A program made the translations under genes and the position numbers. DNA of 55,165 nucleotides from a virus. Positions 40,299 through 47,504 of the stretch are shown here, in pieces. Under the pieces are notes generated by a model that did no database searches, was not told the DNA's origin, and saw nothing but the letters and a program-made list of their open reading frames with translations. Within the stretch, counting starts at the first letter, position 1. Every line of letters starts with the position of its first letter. The stretch spans positions 1-55,165 of IMG/VR virus record IMGVR_UViG_3300033144_001879; one strand, 5' to 3'.

Positions 40299-40747
40299 TG
40301 TTTCCGTTCTCGATAAAACAAACGGCGTACGCCGTTGGCGTCGCCCTGATCTTCGCCGGCGGGTTCAAAACGTCCGCTTATTTCTGGTCGAACCGTTACG
40401 ATTCGCTAGTCAATGCGCAAGCAAAAGCAATCGTCGAAATGCGCGATCGGTTGCTCGATCGAATCGAGCGAATCAACTCCGAAACCGAAGATCGCGAGCG
40501 CAACTTGCTCCGCGATCTCGAAACATCAAGGCGAAATTATGATCTCTTATCCGAAGAAATTGCGACGGCTCCGCTCACCATTGCGCCGCCAGTTGTGCCG
40601 ACCGATGACGGTGTCGTTTGCCGTCGTGTTGATTGGTTTAAGTTTGGCCGCTTGTACGACGACGCCGCCGATCCCCGAGGATCCGCCGAAGTTGACGAAG
40701 CCACTCGTCGCAATGATGCCGCCGCCGGAGTTACCGAAACTCGGTGA
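40298..40747 (+). CDS. i-spanin (Rz-like)
   Basis: A 149-residue protein whose ATG shares a base with the holin stop. Residues 8-25 form a single N-terminal membrane segment (AYAVGVALIFAGGFKTSAYF), followed by a periplasmic coiled coil at 40-85 (IVEMRDRLLDRIERINSETE). The C-terminal third is read through the overlapping lipoprotein gene and is low in structure. This is the inner-membrane half of a two-component spanin. Confidence 0.8.
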   Translation: MFPFSIKQTAYAVGVALIFAGGFKTSAYFWSNRYDSLVNAQAKAIVEMRDRLLDRIERINSETEDRERNLLRDLETSRRNYDLLSEEIATAPLTIAPPVVPTDDGVVCRRVDWFKFGRLYDDAADPRGSAEVDEATRRNDAAAGVTETR

Positions 40748-40895
40748 CGACTTCGCCGCGCTTTGCGAGCGCTCTCTCGATGATTGTGTCCGGCGGATCT
40801 TAACCGTCGCGGCTCAACGTGCCGAGTTCTACAACGCTCTCGGGGCGAAGCACGGAGATCTCGTGAACTGGATTGAGGGACTCGATGGTGACTAA
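40605..40895 (+). CDS. o-spanin lipoprotein (Rz1-like)
   Basis: A 96-residue protein in the +1 frame, with its first half embedded in the i-spanin gene. MTVSFAVVLIGLSLAACTTT is a lipoprotein signal with lipobox LAAC (Cys17). A Pro-rich stretch follows (PPIPEDPPKLTKP, MMPPPELPKL), the hallmark of Rz1 proteins. The last 50 residues extend beyond the overlap as a helix, longer than lambda Rz1. Together with Rz it disrupts the outer membrane, so the host is Gram-negative. Confidence 0.85.
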   Translation: MTVSFAVVLIGLSLAACTTTPPIPEDPPKLTKPLVAMMPPPELPKLGDDFAALCERSLDDCVRRILTVAAQRAEFYNALGAKHGDLVNWIEGLDGD

Positions 40896-42150
40896 GCCGG
40901 GAGAATCTTCGACGCCGCCGATTGACGACGTCACATACGCGGACATCGAGCGCGCGATCTCCGAGACGCGCTCGGTTCGAGCGGCGGCCGCATATTTGGG
41001 GATTCCTCGCTCGACGCTTCGCTCTAAACTTTCGGAGTGGAAAGTCGACGATCTCATTCACAAATATTCCGACGGCTCGCTCATTAGCGAAACGGTGAGA
41101 GCGAAGAAGCAATCACAAAAATATCAGGACATGAACCGGGTCGAGCGGAAATCGTTTCGTGAACACGCGCGGGTTGAGAATGCCGTCGAGGTCTACGCGG
41201 CCGAGATCGTGAAGATTCTTAACAAGAAGAAATTTGTCGCTCCGCCGAGATCGAAAATCATTACGGCGCAACCGGGGGCAATTATCCATTGGTCCGATCA
41301 CCACTTGAACGAGCGAGTTGCGATCGCGAACAATACTTTTGATTGGCGAGTCGCCGGCCAACGATTGCGGAAGCACGTTCACGAATCGATCCGGCTTTGC
41401 AAAGCCTACGGGATCGAACACGTCTTCGTGGCATTTACCGGAGACGTTCTGAACTCCGATCGTCGAGTCGACGAGCTTCTTTCGAATGCCGGCAACCGTG
41501 CGAAGGCGACCGTTCTCGCCGTCGACTTGTATCAACAAGCGCTCCGCGAATTGAACAAGCACGTCGAGGTATCGGTCGGCTCGGTCACTGGTAACGAATC
41601 GCGAGTCGGTCAATTCGTTCAATGGAACTATGAGAGCGCGTCCGACAATTACGACTTTATGGTTCACGAACATTTGTCGATGCTCTTGCAAGATACAGGC
41701 ATTCACTTTTTCCCGATTCACGATCCGGGCGAAATGTGCGTCGAGATCTCCGGGCAAAATTGCTTGTTCCTGCACGGACACGGCGCGCTCACTCGCGACA
41801 TTCAAAAGTCGGTGCAAGCGGCAAAGGGTCGATGGTTGGAGCGTAACGTGAAAGTCGATCTTCTTTTTTGGGGCCACATACACGAAGCGCTCGTCGCCGA
41901 CACATACGCGAGATCGTCTTCGCTTGTCGGCTCAAACGAGTACGCGCAAAAAGCTTTGAATCTGAATTCGCGATCGAGTCAAAATTTTTACGTGGTTCTT
42001 CCCGACTCCGGCTTTCACGGATTCAAACTCGATCTTCAGAATGTCGACGGCGTCGAGGGTTACAACATCGACGAGCGGCTCGAATCGTACAACACGAAGT
42101 CGGCTCTCAAGGTTCGGCCGCAAGAAACCGTGTTGAGGGTCGTTGTCTGA
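40885..42150 (+). CDS. HTH plus calcineurin-like metallophosphoesterase
   Basis: A 421-residue protein starting at ATG 40885 behind GAGGGA. Residues 20-50 form a Fis-type helix-turn-helix (SVRAAAAYLGIPRSTLRSKL). From about 130 on there is a calcineurin-like phosphoesterase: IIHWSDHHLN (D-x-H), AFTGDVLNSD (GD), GSVTGNESRVG (GNE), LFLHGHGAL (His) and LLFWGHIHEAL (GH-x-H), all metal ligands present. This architecture occurs in phages, usually without known substrate; it could be a DNA-end or nucleotide phosphatase or nuclease. Its place after lysis genes gives no hint. Confidence 0.85.
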   Translation: MVTKPGESSTPPIDDVTYADIERAISETRSVRAAAAYLGIPRSTLRSKLSEWKVDDLIHKYSDGSLISETVRAKKQSQKYQDMNRVERKSFREHARVENAVEVYAAEIVKILNKKKFVAPPRSKIITAQPGAIIHWSDHHLNERVAIANNTFDWRVAGQRLRKHVHESIRLCKAYGIEHVFVAFTGDVLNSDRRVDELLSNAGNRAKATVLAVDLYQQALRELNKHVEVSVGSVTGNESRVGQFVQWNYESASDNYDFMVHEHLSMLLQDTGIHFFPIHDPGEMCVEISGQNCLFLHGHGALTRDIQKSVQAAKGRWLERNVKVDLLFWGHIHEALVADTYARSSSLVGSNEYAQKALNLNSRSSQNFYVVLPDSGFHGFKLDLQNVDGVEGYNIDERLESYNTKSALKVRPQETVLRVVV

Positions 42151-42272
42151 TCTCAGGACGCCGGGAAAGTGCCTTGACGGTGGGTCCGGCGGTTTACCGG
42201 TACGGGAGTGGCGGGCTAGTTTTGCAAATGCCGTGAGCGGGCTCTCAGGCGCTCTCGTCGAAATACCCGGTT

Positions 42273-42292
42273 TTTAGGTGGATCCACCTAAA
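42273..42292. terminator. 20-bp palindrome, bidirectional terminator
   Basis: TTTAGGTGGATCCACCTAAA is a perfect palindrome with extra T and A on its flanks, so transcripts from either side would form an AGGTG/CACCT hairpin followed by U-rich sequence. It lies between the convergent genes ending at 42150 and 42288; the leftward gene's stop codon is inside it. The 120 bases between 42151 and 42272 hold no gene that I can see. Confidence 0.65.
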
Positions 42293-42524
42293 TATATTCG
42301 ACGACCACGAGTTCGCGCTCGCCGAGTTTCAATTCGAGAAGTTCGAGCATCGCGTCAGACATCCGTCGGAAGTTGCCGGGATCCGCCGGCGAAGAAAGCC
42401 ACTTATTTACGGCGGCCGATTGCCCGGACTTCGAGAGCGGCAAGTGTAAAAGTTCCGCGACGTTCTCGCGGTCGAGTTTATATTTCGCGATCAGTTCCCG
42501 AAGGCGTTCGTTGTTCGTCATCAT
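42288..42524 (-). CDS. HTH regulator-like protein
   Basis: A 78-residue protein, last gene of its leftward operon. LRELIAKYKLDRENVAELLH resembles the first helices of a Cro/C1-type helix-turn-helix, and SAAVNKWLSSPADPGNFRRM the recognition-helix region and following helices (MSDAMLELLELKL). It starts at ATG 42524 in an ATGA overlap. As a small HTH protein next to the ACCC-N3-GGGT sites at 42718-42754, it is a good candidate to bind them, but this is inference. Confidence 0.75.
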   Translation of the reverse strand: MMTNNERLRELIAKYKLDRENVAELLHLPLSKSGQSAAVNKWLSSPADPGNFRRMSDAMLELLELKLGERELVVVEYI

Positions 42525-42700
42525 GCCGACGCCGGCGCTTCGCTCAAGAGTCGCTGAACTTTCGTCGTCAATTCGCAAGCGCACGAAAGGCAATACTCGT
42601 CGATTCGTATATCCGTTTTGACCATGATCACGAGCCGCTCGTCTTCCGATCGGCAACTCGCGCACGGTACGCTTTGAGTTTGAAGTTTTGCTTCGATCAT
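42521..42700 (-). CDS. Small four-Cys zinc protein
   Basis: A 59-residue protein with VPCASCRSE and EYCLSCACEL, two C-x2-C knuckles about 20 residues apart, typical of a zinc ribbon. It is coupled by ATGA overlaps to both neighbours. Function unknown. Confidence 0.7.
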   Translation of the reverse strand: MIEAKLQTQSVPCASCRSEDERLVIMVKTDIRIDEYCLSCACELTTKVQRLLSEAPASA

Positions 42701-42951
42701 TTTTCCAGTTCTCCGGCTACCCGTTGGGCGAAGTGTAATCGCCCAAAGGGTAGACAATCAAGTGCGTTCGTTTTCCATTCGCGAAGTAATCGATTGATCT
42801 CCGTTACTCCCGACTTCCGCTCCGCTTGTGCGGTGTTCCTGCAAATGATACACGCGTAGGCGAAGCCGTCTCTTGTGGTCCGGTCCCGGTGGAATTGATC
42901 TTCTTCCCGGTCCCGGTGACAAGTGTTGCAAGTTCTAAGTTCAGGCTTCAA
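42697..42951 (-). CDS. Small zinc-finger/HNH-remnant-like protein
   Basis: An 84-residue protein. CNTCHRDREEDQFHRDRT then YACIICRNTAQAERK gives C-x2-C and C-x2-C knuckles with a His between, as at the start of many phage HNH or recombination-endonuclease-VII proteins, but the catalytic part is absent here. It could be a short relative or a simple zinc protein. The operator-like pair at 42718-42754 lies inside its 3' end. Confidence 0.65.
   Translation of the reverse strand: MKPELRTCNTCHRDREEDQFHRDRTTRDGFAYACIICRNTAQAERKSGVTEINRLLREWKTNALDCLPFGRLHFAQRVAGELEK
42718..42754 (-). promoter_or_regulatory. Paired operator-like sites inside gene end
   Basis: TACCCGTTGGGC at 42718-42729 and GCCCAAAGGGTA at 42741-42752 face each other as an inverted pair, each with the ACCC-N3-GGG half-site layout of the operators in promoters A-C. 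On the minus strand TTGATT and TACACT, 18 bases apart, could form a promoter with one site in its spacer. Since this is inside coding sequence, promoter activity is uncertain. Confidence 0.4.
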
Positions 42952-43585
42952 GGTTCTTTCGCAAACCCGGAACGCCGGCGATGCCTTCGTGCGGCTTGTC
43001 CGCGTGGTTTACCGGAGCGCCGCGCTTGTCCGTATAAGTCTCGGTCTCTCCGTCCATCGCGTCGGCGTTTGCCTGAACTCGGCGAGCGTTGTCGAAGTCG
43101 TTTTCGCGATTGATTACCCGGTCCCGCAACACGAGCGCTTTGTCGCCGGTGTCATTGTCGAGTCCGCGCCGGCAATCGTACAAGAGCGAGCGCTCGAAAC
43201 TCTCGGCGCTCCATCCCCGGTCCCGTTCCCATCGCTCGTTTAAGCACTTGCCATTCGAACAAAAGAAATTGACCGCGCTAAAACATCGGCGAGCTTGCCG
43301 GCTACCTTCGCGAAGCTTTTTAACTTGCTTCATTCTGGCGAGAACGTCGAACGCAAGGTCGATCGTTTGTTGCGAGAAACCTTCGGCGATCAATGCGTCG
43401 AAGTTCGAGCGCGTTTCAAGTTGGCGCTTTCGATCCGTCAACTCGCGGCCGATGTCGTACAGTTGGCGCTTGCAATTCGCGAGATCTTTTTCGAAGTCCG
43501 CTTGCCGCGCGTTGTTAAAGATGATCGCATTTTCGAGCATCGAGATCTCGGCCGTGATTTCAGTTTTTGGTCGTTGGTGTCTCAT
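42941..43585 (-). CDS. Coiled-coil hypothetical protein with Cys cluster
   Basis: A 214-residue protein. Residues 5-65 are a coiled coil (LENAIIFNNARQADFEKDLA, LYDIGRELTDRKRQLETR). Near 105-140 there is a Cys-bearing region (FSAVNFFCSNGKCLNERW, SLLYDCRRG). The last third is polar and probably loosely structured. It overlaps both neighbours. Function unknown. Competing + strand frames exist but are Arg/Ser/Val-rich and lack ribosome sites. Confidence 0.7.
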   Translation of the reverse strand: MRHQRPKTEITAEISMLENAIIFNNARQADFEKDLANCKRQLYDIGRELTDRKRQLETRSNFDALIAEGFSQQTIDLAFDVLARMKQVKKLREGSRQARRCFSAVNFFCSNGKCLNERWERDRGWSAESFERSLLYDCRRGLDNDTGDKALVLRDRVINRENDFDNARRVQANADAMDGETETYTDKRGAPVNHADKPHEGIAGVPGLRKNLEA

Positions 43586-43878
43586 GATTTTGCCTTCTTC
43601 AAAAGTGCTTCGCTGGCTCGACGTTGCGCCGGTGACTCCGATCCGCGATGCGCGCCGCGCTCGAATTGTAAGAAGTCGCGAAGAAACGCGGTGTCGTTAA
43701 TCTCGATCGCGTCGATAATTGGCTCGACCCACGACGCGACATAGCGAAGCGTTGCGTCTTGAATTGCCTCGGTGTCTTCGGCGGGAAAGTTAGTCGTCGG
43801 AAGACGAAGGCAAGCCGTCTCGAACCGAATGCGCCGGCGGAGAACTCGGCAAGCGCTTTGAATGATTTTCGTTGTCAT
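43582..43878 (-). CDS. Hypothetical early protein
   Basis: A 98-residue protein starting behind AAAGGAAACGACATC. It is helical (AIQDATLRYVASWVEPIIDA) with a basic end (AQRRASEALLKKAKS). No family recognised. Confidence 0.7.
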   Translation of the reverse strand: MTTKIIQSACRVLRRRIRFETACLRLPTTNFPAEDTEAIQDATLRYVASWVEPIIDAIEINDTAFLRDFLQFERGAHRGSESPAQRRASEALLKKAKS

Positions 43879-43901
43879 GATGTCGTTTCCTTTTTGGTCG
43901 T

Positions 43902-44789
43902 TTATTTGAAGAGTGAGATCGGCGCGTCGGAACTGTCCCAACAAGAATAATTCGGTTCGTAATCGTCGAACGCCGAGTCGTTCATAAGATGGTGCGATGC
44001 CATGAAGTCGGCGAAAGAATCGTGCGCGTCGAGGCCGCCTTGAACGGAGATCGCGACGACGTTCTCGTCGTATCCTTTCAGGGTATCGGCGCAACGCGCG
44101 ATCGCCTTTCCGCTTATCTGATTAACTTCGAGGAACTCCGGCCAATGACTCCCGATCCGCTCGCCGTCTTTGTCGAGCCCGATCACTTCGACGCCGCGAT
44201 GCGTGAAGTGAAATCGATTCGGTTCGCGCTTGGCGTCTGCCATGCAATCCCGAGCAAGCTTCGTGACGTGTTGCGCGAATTGAGCTTGACTCTCGAACGG
44301 CGCGCGGCCGAGAAGTCGGTTCATGCCGACGAGATTCTTCCGCACGATTGAAACGGCTCCGATCGGATCTTGCCCGACTTTCCGAACTTCGCGCTTAAAG
44401 ATGAGAAGGTCGCGTTCGAGCGATTCGATTTCCGCAACGATCTCGCGGCGCGTCATGGTGAGAACTTCGTGATCGATGTCGAAGTTCAAATTCATTTGCA
44501 AGGCGTCGGCGTGAGCGCGCGTCAACTCGTTACCGTTCCGAGTTTCGTATGCGCGGCGGTTGCGATTTTGTTCGTTGATCTTTTGTTCTTCCGGCGTTCT
44601 TCCGGTTCGGAATGCGCGACGGAGATCTCCGCGCTTCGTCATGGCTTCGTCGTAAGCGTCGGCGAGTTCGAGTCGGTCTTCGGTGCTAACGTCGATCGTC
44701 GGGCGATAGCCGCCGCGAGCCGAGAGAAGATCGTCGAAGTTGACGAAGCAGGTTTCGCGAGAGAGCAAGTTGTCGAGTCGTGTTGTCAT
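43902..44789 (-). CDS. Hypothetical early protein, helical
   Basis: A 295-residue protein behind AGGAACCACGACC. The N-terminus includes a polar loop region with LARGGYRP-like residues (LLSARGGYRPTIDVSTEDRL), then a long charged helix (ELADAYDEAMTKRGDLRRAF) and a coiled-coil-like segment (TRREIVAEIESLERDLLIFK). The C-terminal 70 residues are acidic (DDYEPNYSCWDSSDAP). No family recognised. It is among the larger genes of this operon. Confidence 0.75.
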   Translation of the reverse strand: MTTRLDNLLSRETCFVNFDDLLSARGGYRPTIDVSTEDRLELADAYDEAMTKRGDLRRAFRTGRTPEEQKINEQNRNRRAYETRNGNELTRAHADALQMNLNFDIDHEVLTMTRREIVAEIESLERDLLIFKREVRKVGQDPIGAVSIVRKNLVGMNRLLGRAPFESQAQFAQHVTKLARDCMADAKREPNRFHFTHRGVEVIGLDKDGERIGSHWPEFLEVNQISGKAIARCADTLKGYDENVVAISVQGGLDAHDSFADFMASHHLMNDSAFDDYEPNYSCWDSSDAPISLFK

Positions 44790-44800
44790 GGTCGTGGTTC

Positions 44801-45094
44801 CTAATAGTCTTCGTGAATGACGTCGAGGTCTGTGATCAGTTTTTGCGGTTCCGGGTCTCCGGGTTTCCGCGTCGTGATGTGTTCCCAATATGCTCCGCCT
44901 TCGCCGGTGCATTGGTCGAGAAGATCGAAGCCGTCGGTATACTCGACGGTGACTTTATGAACGGAGTCGACGTCGAAAGAATCGGTGTTCCAATGTTGCG
45001 CGGCCTCGGCAAGCGCGGCGCGTTTTGTTCGGGCGCGGATCGAATAGCAATCGGCGTCGTCGTTACATTGAATATGCCAGTACGTGAGTCGCAT
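44801..45094 (-). CDS. Hypothetical early protein
   Basis: A 97-residue protein. MRLTYWHIQCNDDADCYSIR and then RTKRAALAEAAQHWNTDSFD give a beta-alpha pattern; TVEYTDGFDLLDQCTGEGGA follows. The start ATG shares a base with the stop of the gene before it (TAATG). Function unknown. Confidence 0.7.
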   Translation of the reverse strand: MRLTYWHIQCNDDADCYSIRARTKRAALAEAAQHWNTDSFDVDSVHKVTVEYTDGFDLLDQCTGEGGAYWEHITTRKPGDPEPQKLITDLDVIHEDY

Positions 45095-45321
45095 TAGATT
45101 ATCCTGTACTTGATTGGAGTCGGGTGAAATGAGTTGACGAACTCGCCGTCGAAGCTCACTCGGAAAAGCCGCCGGGATCCATCGAACCGGATCCCGGTCG
45201 CGCCGTCGAATTCCAAAACTTCCGCGATCGTCTTTTCGATCTCGCGGAGTCGTGCGCCGATCGCGTTGTGAGCGTAGATCGCTTCGCGTTGGAGTCGGAT
45301 TCTTTGGCCGGTCTTAAACAT
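45094..45321 (-). CDS. Hypothetical early protein
   Basis: A 75-residue protein starting at ATG 45321, six bases after the previous gene's stop. A basic helix (IRLQREAIYAHNAIGARLRE) is followed by strands (FDGATGIRFDGSRRLFRVSF). A longer frame upstream is Arg-rich shadow of the neighbouring gene. Function unknown. Confidence 0.7.
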   Translation of the reverse strand: MFKTGQRIRLQREAIYAHNAIGARLREIEKTIAEVLEFDGATGIRFDGSRRLFRVSFDGEFVNSFHPTPIKYRII

Positions 45322-45326
45322 GATTC

Positions 45327-45734
45327 TCAGTCTCTCAGGATGTGATCGATTTCGCGGCGTTGCTCGTCGGTCGGCGGCTCGCCTTCGTAATCCCAGATAG
45401 CCATGCTTACGAGATAACCTTCGAGGCGCGCTCCGGTGTCGCCGGTCGATTCGATATGTCCGTCGCGGATCGCGTCGCCGATCAACTTGGCGCGACGCTT
45501 CGTCTCTTCGCTTCCGACCACTTCGCCGTCGATGACGGTCAACCACTCGGCCGGTCCGCCTTGTCCGTTGCACTGTCCGCCACAAGTCGCGTTCAAAACT
45601 TTAATGACTTGAAAGCCGTCGAAGTCGTGTTCGCTGCAAAGCGTTCCCCAACGTAATCGTTCGCCGGTCTCGGTCGTCGTGCAGAAATCTCGGTCGGATT
45701 TCCATGCTTGAATATTTGTTCGTCGGTCTGCCAT
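45327..45734 (-). CDS. Hypothetical early protein
   Basis: A 135-residue protein with AAAGGAACTC ribosome site. NATCGGQCNGQGGPAEWLTV contains a C-x3-C turn and Gly-rich loop; ETKRRAKLIGDAIRDGHIES is a helix. Acidic C-terminus. No family recognised. Confidence 0.7.
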   Translation of the reverse strand: MADRRTNIQAWKSDRDFCTTTETGERLRWGTLCSEHDFDGFQVIKVLNATCGGQCNGQGGPAEWLTVIDGEVVGSEETKRRAKLIGDAIRDGHIESTGDTGARLEGYLVSMAIWDYEGEPPTDEQRREIDHILRD

Positions 45735-45747
45735 TGGTCGAGTTCCT

Positions 45748-45951
45748 TTAAGAGTTTTCTGCGATCCATTTTGCGCCGGCTTTCGCGTCGCGCAAAAGGT
45801 TGTAAGTTTGACACCACTCCCAATTTCCGATGACGTCGTCGTTGCGTTGAAGAAGCATCCAAAAGCCGTCGTCTTCGCGGCGTTGCGCTTGAAACTGGCG
45901 GTCGCCCGTTTCGTATGTTCCGGTTCCTACTTTGTTCCACTCGTGGGGCAT
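45748..45951 (-). CDS. First gene of operon B, hypothetical
   Basis: A 67-residue protein. ATG 45951 directly follows the conserved leader of promoter B, which fixes the start. WNKVGTGTYETGDRQFQAQR, FWMLLQRNDDVIGNWEWCQT and a C-terminal helix (LLRDAKAGAKWIAENS) fit a small beta-sheet plus helix fold as seen in some phage and prophage small proteins. Function unknown. Confidence 0.7.
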   Translation of the reverse strand: MPHEWNKVGTGTYETGDRQFQAQRREDDGFWMLLQRNDDVIGNWEWCQTYNLLRDAKAGAKWIAENS

Positions 45952-45986
45952 GGTCGGGTCTCGTGATTGGGTGAGTCGATGAGTGG

Positions 45987-46016
45987 AATTTACGCGTACC
46001 CGTTGGGTGGTGGCAA
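45987..46016 (-). promoter_or_regulatory. Early promoter B with ACCC-N3-GGGT operator
   Basis: On the minus strand, TTGCCA and TAAATT are 18 bases apart, with TACCCGTTGGGT (+ strand 45997-46008) in the spacer, identical over 12 bases to the site in promoter A. The leader ending ATCACGAGACCCGACC before the ATG matches those of A and C. Confidence 0.65.
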
Positions 46017-46026
46017 GCTTTTGAGG

Positions 46027-46056
46027 CAAATAAAAACCCCGACCGGGGCCGGGGTT
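46027..46056 (-). terminator. Leftward rho-independent terminator
   Basis: On the minus strand AACCCCG and CGGGGTT form a 7-bp stem, followed by TTTTTATTTG. It ends the operon whose last gene is at 46090 and lies just upstream of promoter B, so operon B is transcriptionally separate. Confidence 0.85.
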
Positions 46057-46057
46057 C

Positions 46058-46075
46058 CTGAAAGCCTTATGCCGT
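46058..46075. repeat. 18-bp repeat near promoter B
   Basis: CTGAAAGCCTTATGCCGT occurs here on the + strand and again, inverted, at 49330-49347 close to promoter C. Both copies lie in intergenic regions upstream of conserved early promoters. Role unknown. Confidence 0.85.
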
Positions 46076-46089
46076 GCGGCTTGTGGGAT

Positions 46090-46272
46090 TCAAAAAGAAA
46101 GGCCGCGAACTGGTCTCGCGGCAACTTTCCGGTTGTTTTCCGCACGTTTTCGGGCCGTTTCGTCGAGCCGATCTTGCCGGATCTCGTCGTGAACTTCGTC
46201 GGGATCCGGCTCGGCTCGAACGGTCTCGGGCTCGTCGTCGGCGTACGGTAAGACCATGTGATTTTCGATCAT
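46090..46272 (-). CDS. Small acidic/basic hypothetical protein
   Basis: A 60-residue protein in an ATGA overlap with the gene before it. The centre is acidic (ADDEPETVRAEPDPDEVHDE) and the end basic (RKRAENNRKVAARPVRG). It is probably disordered. Last gene before the terminator. Function unknown. Confidence 0.6.
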   Translation of the reverse strand: MIENHMVLPYADDEPETVRAEPDPDEVHDEIRQDRLDETARKRAENNRKVAARPVRGLSF

Positions 46273-46562
46273 GACTTCGCCGCTTCGTTCAAAAACTTTC
46301 GTGCGGCCTTCGTGATGTTGAGTCGCTTTCCGGCTTTCAACATCGTTCGAGCGGCGCGCTTGACTGTCGACAACTTGCCGTGAAGTTCCGAAGTGTAATT
46401 CTTGACTTCGTGATTCGAGATCTTGCGCAATCGAATCGGCGAGTCGATCCAAACGAGCGGAGTATAGAGTCGCTTCGCTTCGCCGAGAATGGCGACGACC
46501 GTTCCCGATGACTTCGAGCCGACGGCGTTCTTTCCTTTGTACCGAACGAGCTTCATCTTCAT
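46269..46562 (-). CDS. Basic hypothetical early protein
   Basis: A 97-residue Lys-rich protein behind AAAGGAACCACGACC. A short beta segment (GTVVAILGEAKRLYTPLVWI) is followed by basic helices (LSTVKRAARTMLKAGKRLNI, TKAARKFLNEAAKS). It may bind nucleic acid. No family recognised. Confidence 0.7.
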   Translation of the reverse strand: MKMKLVRYKGKNAVGSKSSGTVVAILGEAKRLYTPLVWIDSPIRLRKISNHEVKNYTSELHGKLSTVKRAARTMLKAGKRLNITKAARKFLNEAAKS

Positions 46563-46756
46563 GGTCGTGGTTCCTTTGGTTGGTTGTGTCTCGGGATGGT
46601 GAAGCCGGCTCCGAAGCCGGCGTGACTCTTTTTCAATTTGCGTCCACAGATGCAACGGACGTGTTCTCCGTCGGGAAGTTCTTGCGCGCCGTGGTATCGG
46701 GCGTCGATGATTTTCATATTCGACCAACCGCACCACACTTTGAGGCAAGATCTCAC
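46559..46756 (-). CDS. Small Cys-rich protein with GTG start
   Basis: A 65-residue protein starting at GTG 46756 within the stop of the preceding gene (GTGA); ATG 46717 is an alternative that would lose the first Cys pair. CLKVWCGWSN and VRCICGRKLKKSH give four cysteines in two Cys-Gly knuckles, suggesting a zinc ribbon. Function unknown. Confidence 0.65.
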   Translation of the reverse strand: MRSCLKVWCGWSNMKIIDARYHGAQELPDGEHVRCICGRKLKKSHAGFGAGFTIPRHNQPKEPRP

Positions 46757-46941
46757 GACGGTTTCTTTTGCTGTGAGTAGAGTTCCAAAATCTCGACGTC
46801 GGCTCCGTAGCTTGCGCGAGCGGCCTTCGGCGAGTCATAGACGGGGATCATACCAATACACCCGTCGTCGACGTCAGAGAGCGCTACACGAGCGCCCGTC
46901 GTCAATTTGATGTCTTTCAAGAGTCGCATCGCCGCAAACAT
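46753..46941 (-). CDS. Small hypothetical protein
   Basis: A 62-residue protein whose ATG shares bases with the stop of the gene before it (TGATG). A helix (FAAMRLLKDIKLTTG), strands and a helix with SPKAARASYGADVEILELYS follow. Function unknown. Confidence 0.6.
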   Translation of the reverse strand: MFAAMRLLKDIKLTTGARVALSDVDDGCIGMIPVYDSPKAARASYGADVEILELYSQQKKPS

Positions 46942-47198
46942 CACGGACACTCATGGACGCATGGACATTCATCAAAGGCCGGGTGAAGCTCGCGACCGCA
47001 ACGACCGCACTTCGTCGGCTCGTGGTAAACGTGAGCGGATCCGATCGGTCGTTCGCAGTTGTCGAAGATCGTTCGGTAAAGCGGATCGGCGTCGGCGGCC
47101 GAGACAACGATCGGCGTCAAGATCTCGGAGATTTGATCGGCGGTCAATCGGTCGCCAGTCGTGCGGCATCCGATGTCGATTTCAATTTTCAATTTCAT
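46941..47198 (-). CDS. Small zinc-binding protein
   Basis: An 85-residue protein behind AAAGGAACCCAACG. The last 28 residues contain KCGRCGREL and ECPCVHECP, six cysteines that could form one zinc knuckle plus extra ligands. The first part includes a helix (GDRLTADQISEILTPIVVSA). Function unknown. Confidence 0.7.
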   Translation of the reverse strand: MKLKIEIDIGCRTTGDRLTADQISEILTPIVVSAADADPLYRTIFDNCERPIGSAHVYHEPTKCGRCGRELHPAFDECPCVHECP

Positions 47199-47211
47199 TC
47201 GTTGGGTTCCT

Positions 47212-47415
47212 TTATAGTCCGATGTGTAAATCGTCACCGGTCGCGATTTTGAACGCCTTCGATATGGCGGCGAGTTTGACGTTCCGGCCGAAGACCGGAT
47301 GCGACGGAAAAGCGAGTTTGTTCGCTTCGTTTCCAATCACCGACCGCGCTTCGTCGGACGACAAGTCGGGGAGACTTTTCGCAAACGTGCAAAGTTCTTT
47401 CGTCGGTGATTTCAT
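47212..47415 (-). CDS. Small helical hypothetical protein
   Basis: A 67-residue protein behind AAAGGAACCGAACG. Mostly helical (TKELCTFAKSLPDLSSDEAR, LAAISKAFKIATGDDL). No domain recognised. Confidence 0.65.
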   Translation of the reverse strand: MKSPTKELCTFAKSLPDLSSDEARSVIGNEANKLAFPSHPVFGRNVKLAAISKAFKIATGDDLHIGL

Positions 47416-47504
47416 TCGTTCGGTTCCTTTGAAGTGGCCGGCGACTTTCAGGCCGCCGGCCGAGGGTTACGATTTGTTGTTTCGCTACTTCATGCGGTCT
47501 CCCA

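Noticed and set aside
41113-41883. 256-residue leftward open frame
   Set aside because: Antisense to the metallophosphoesterase core whose metal-binding motifs are intact.
42151-42287. Possible attachment site near the convergent end
   Set aside because: The only notable element is the 20-bp palindrome, which works as a terminator; no integrase and no repeat of this sequence elsewhere.
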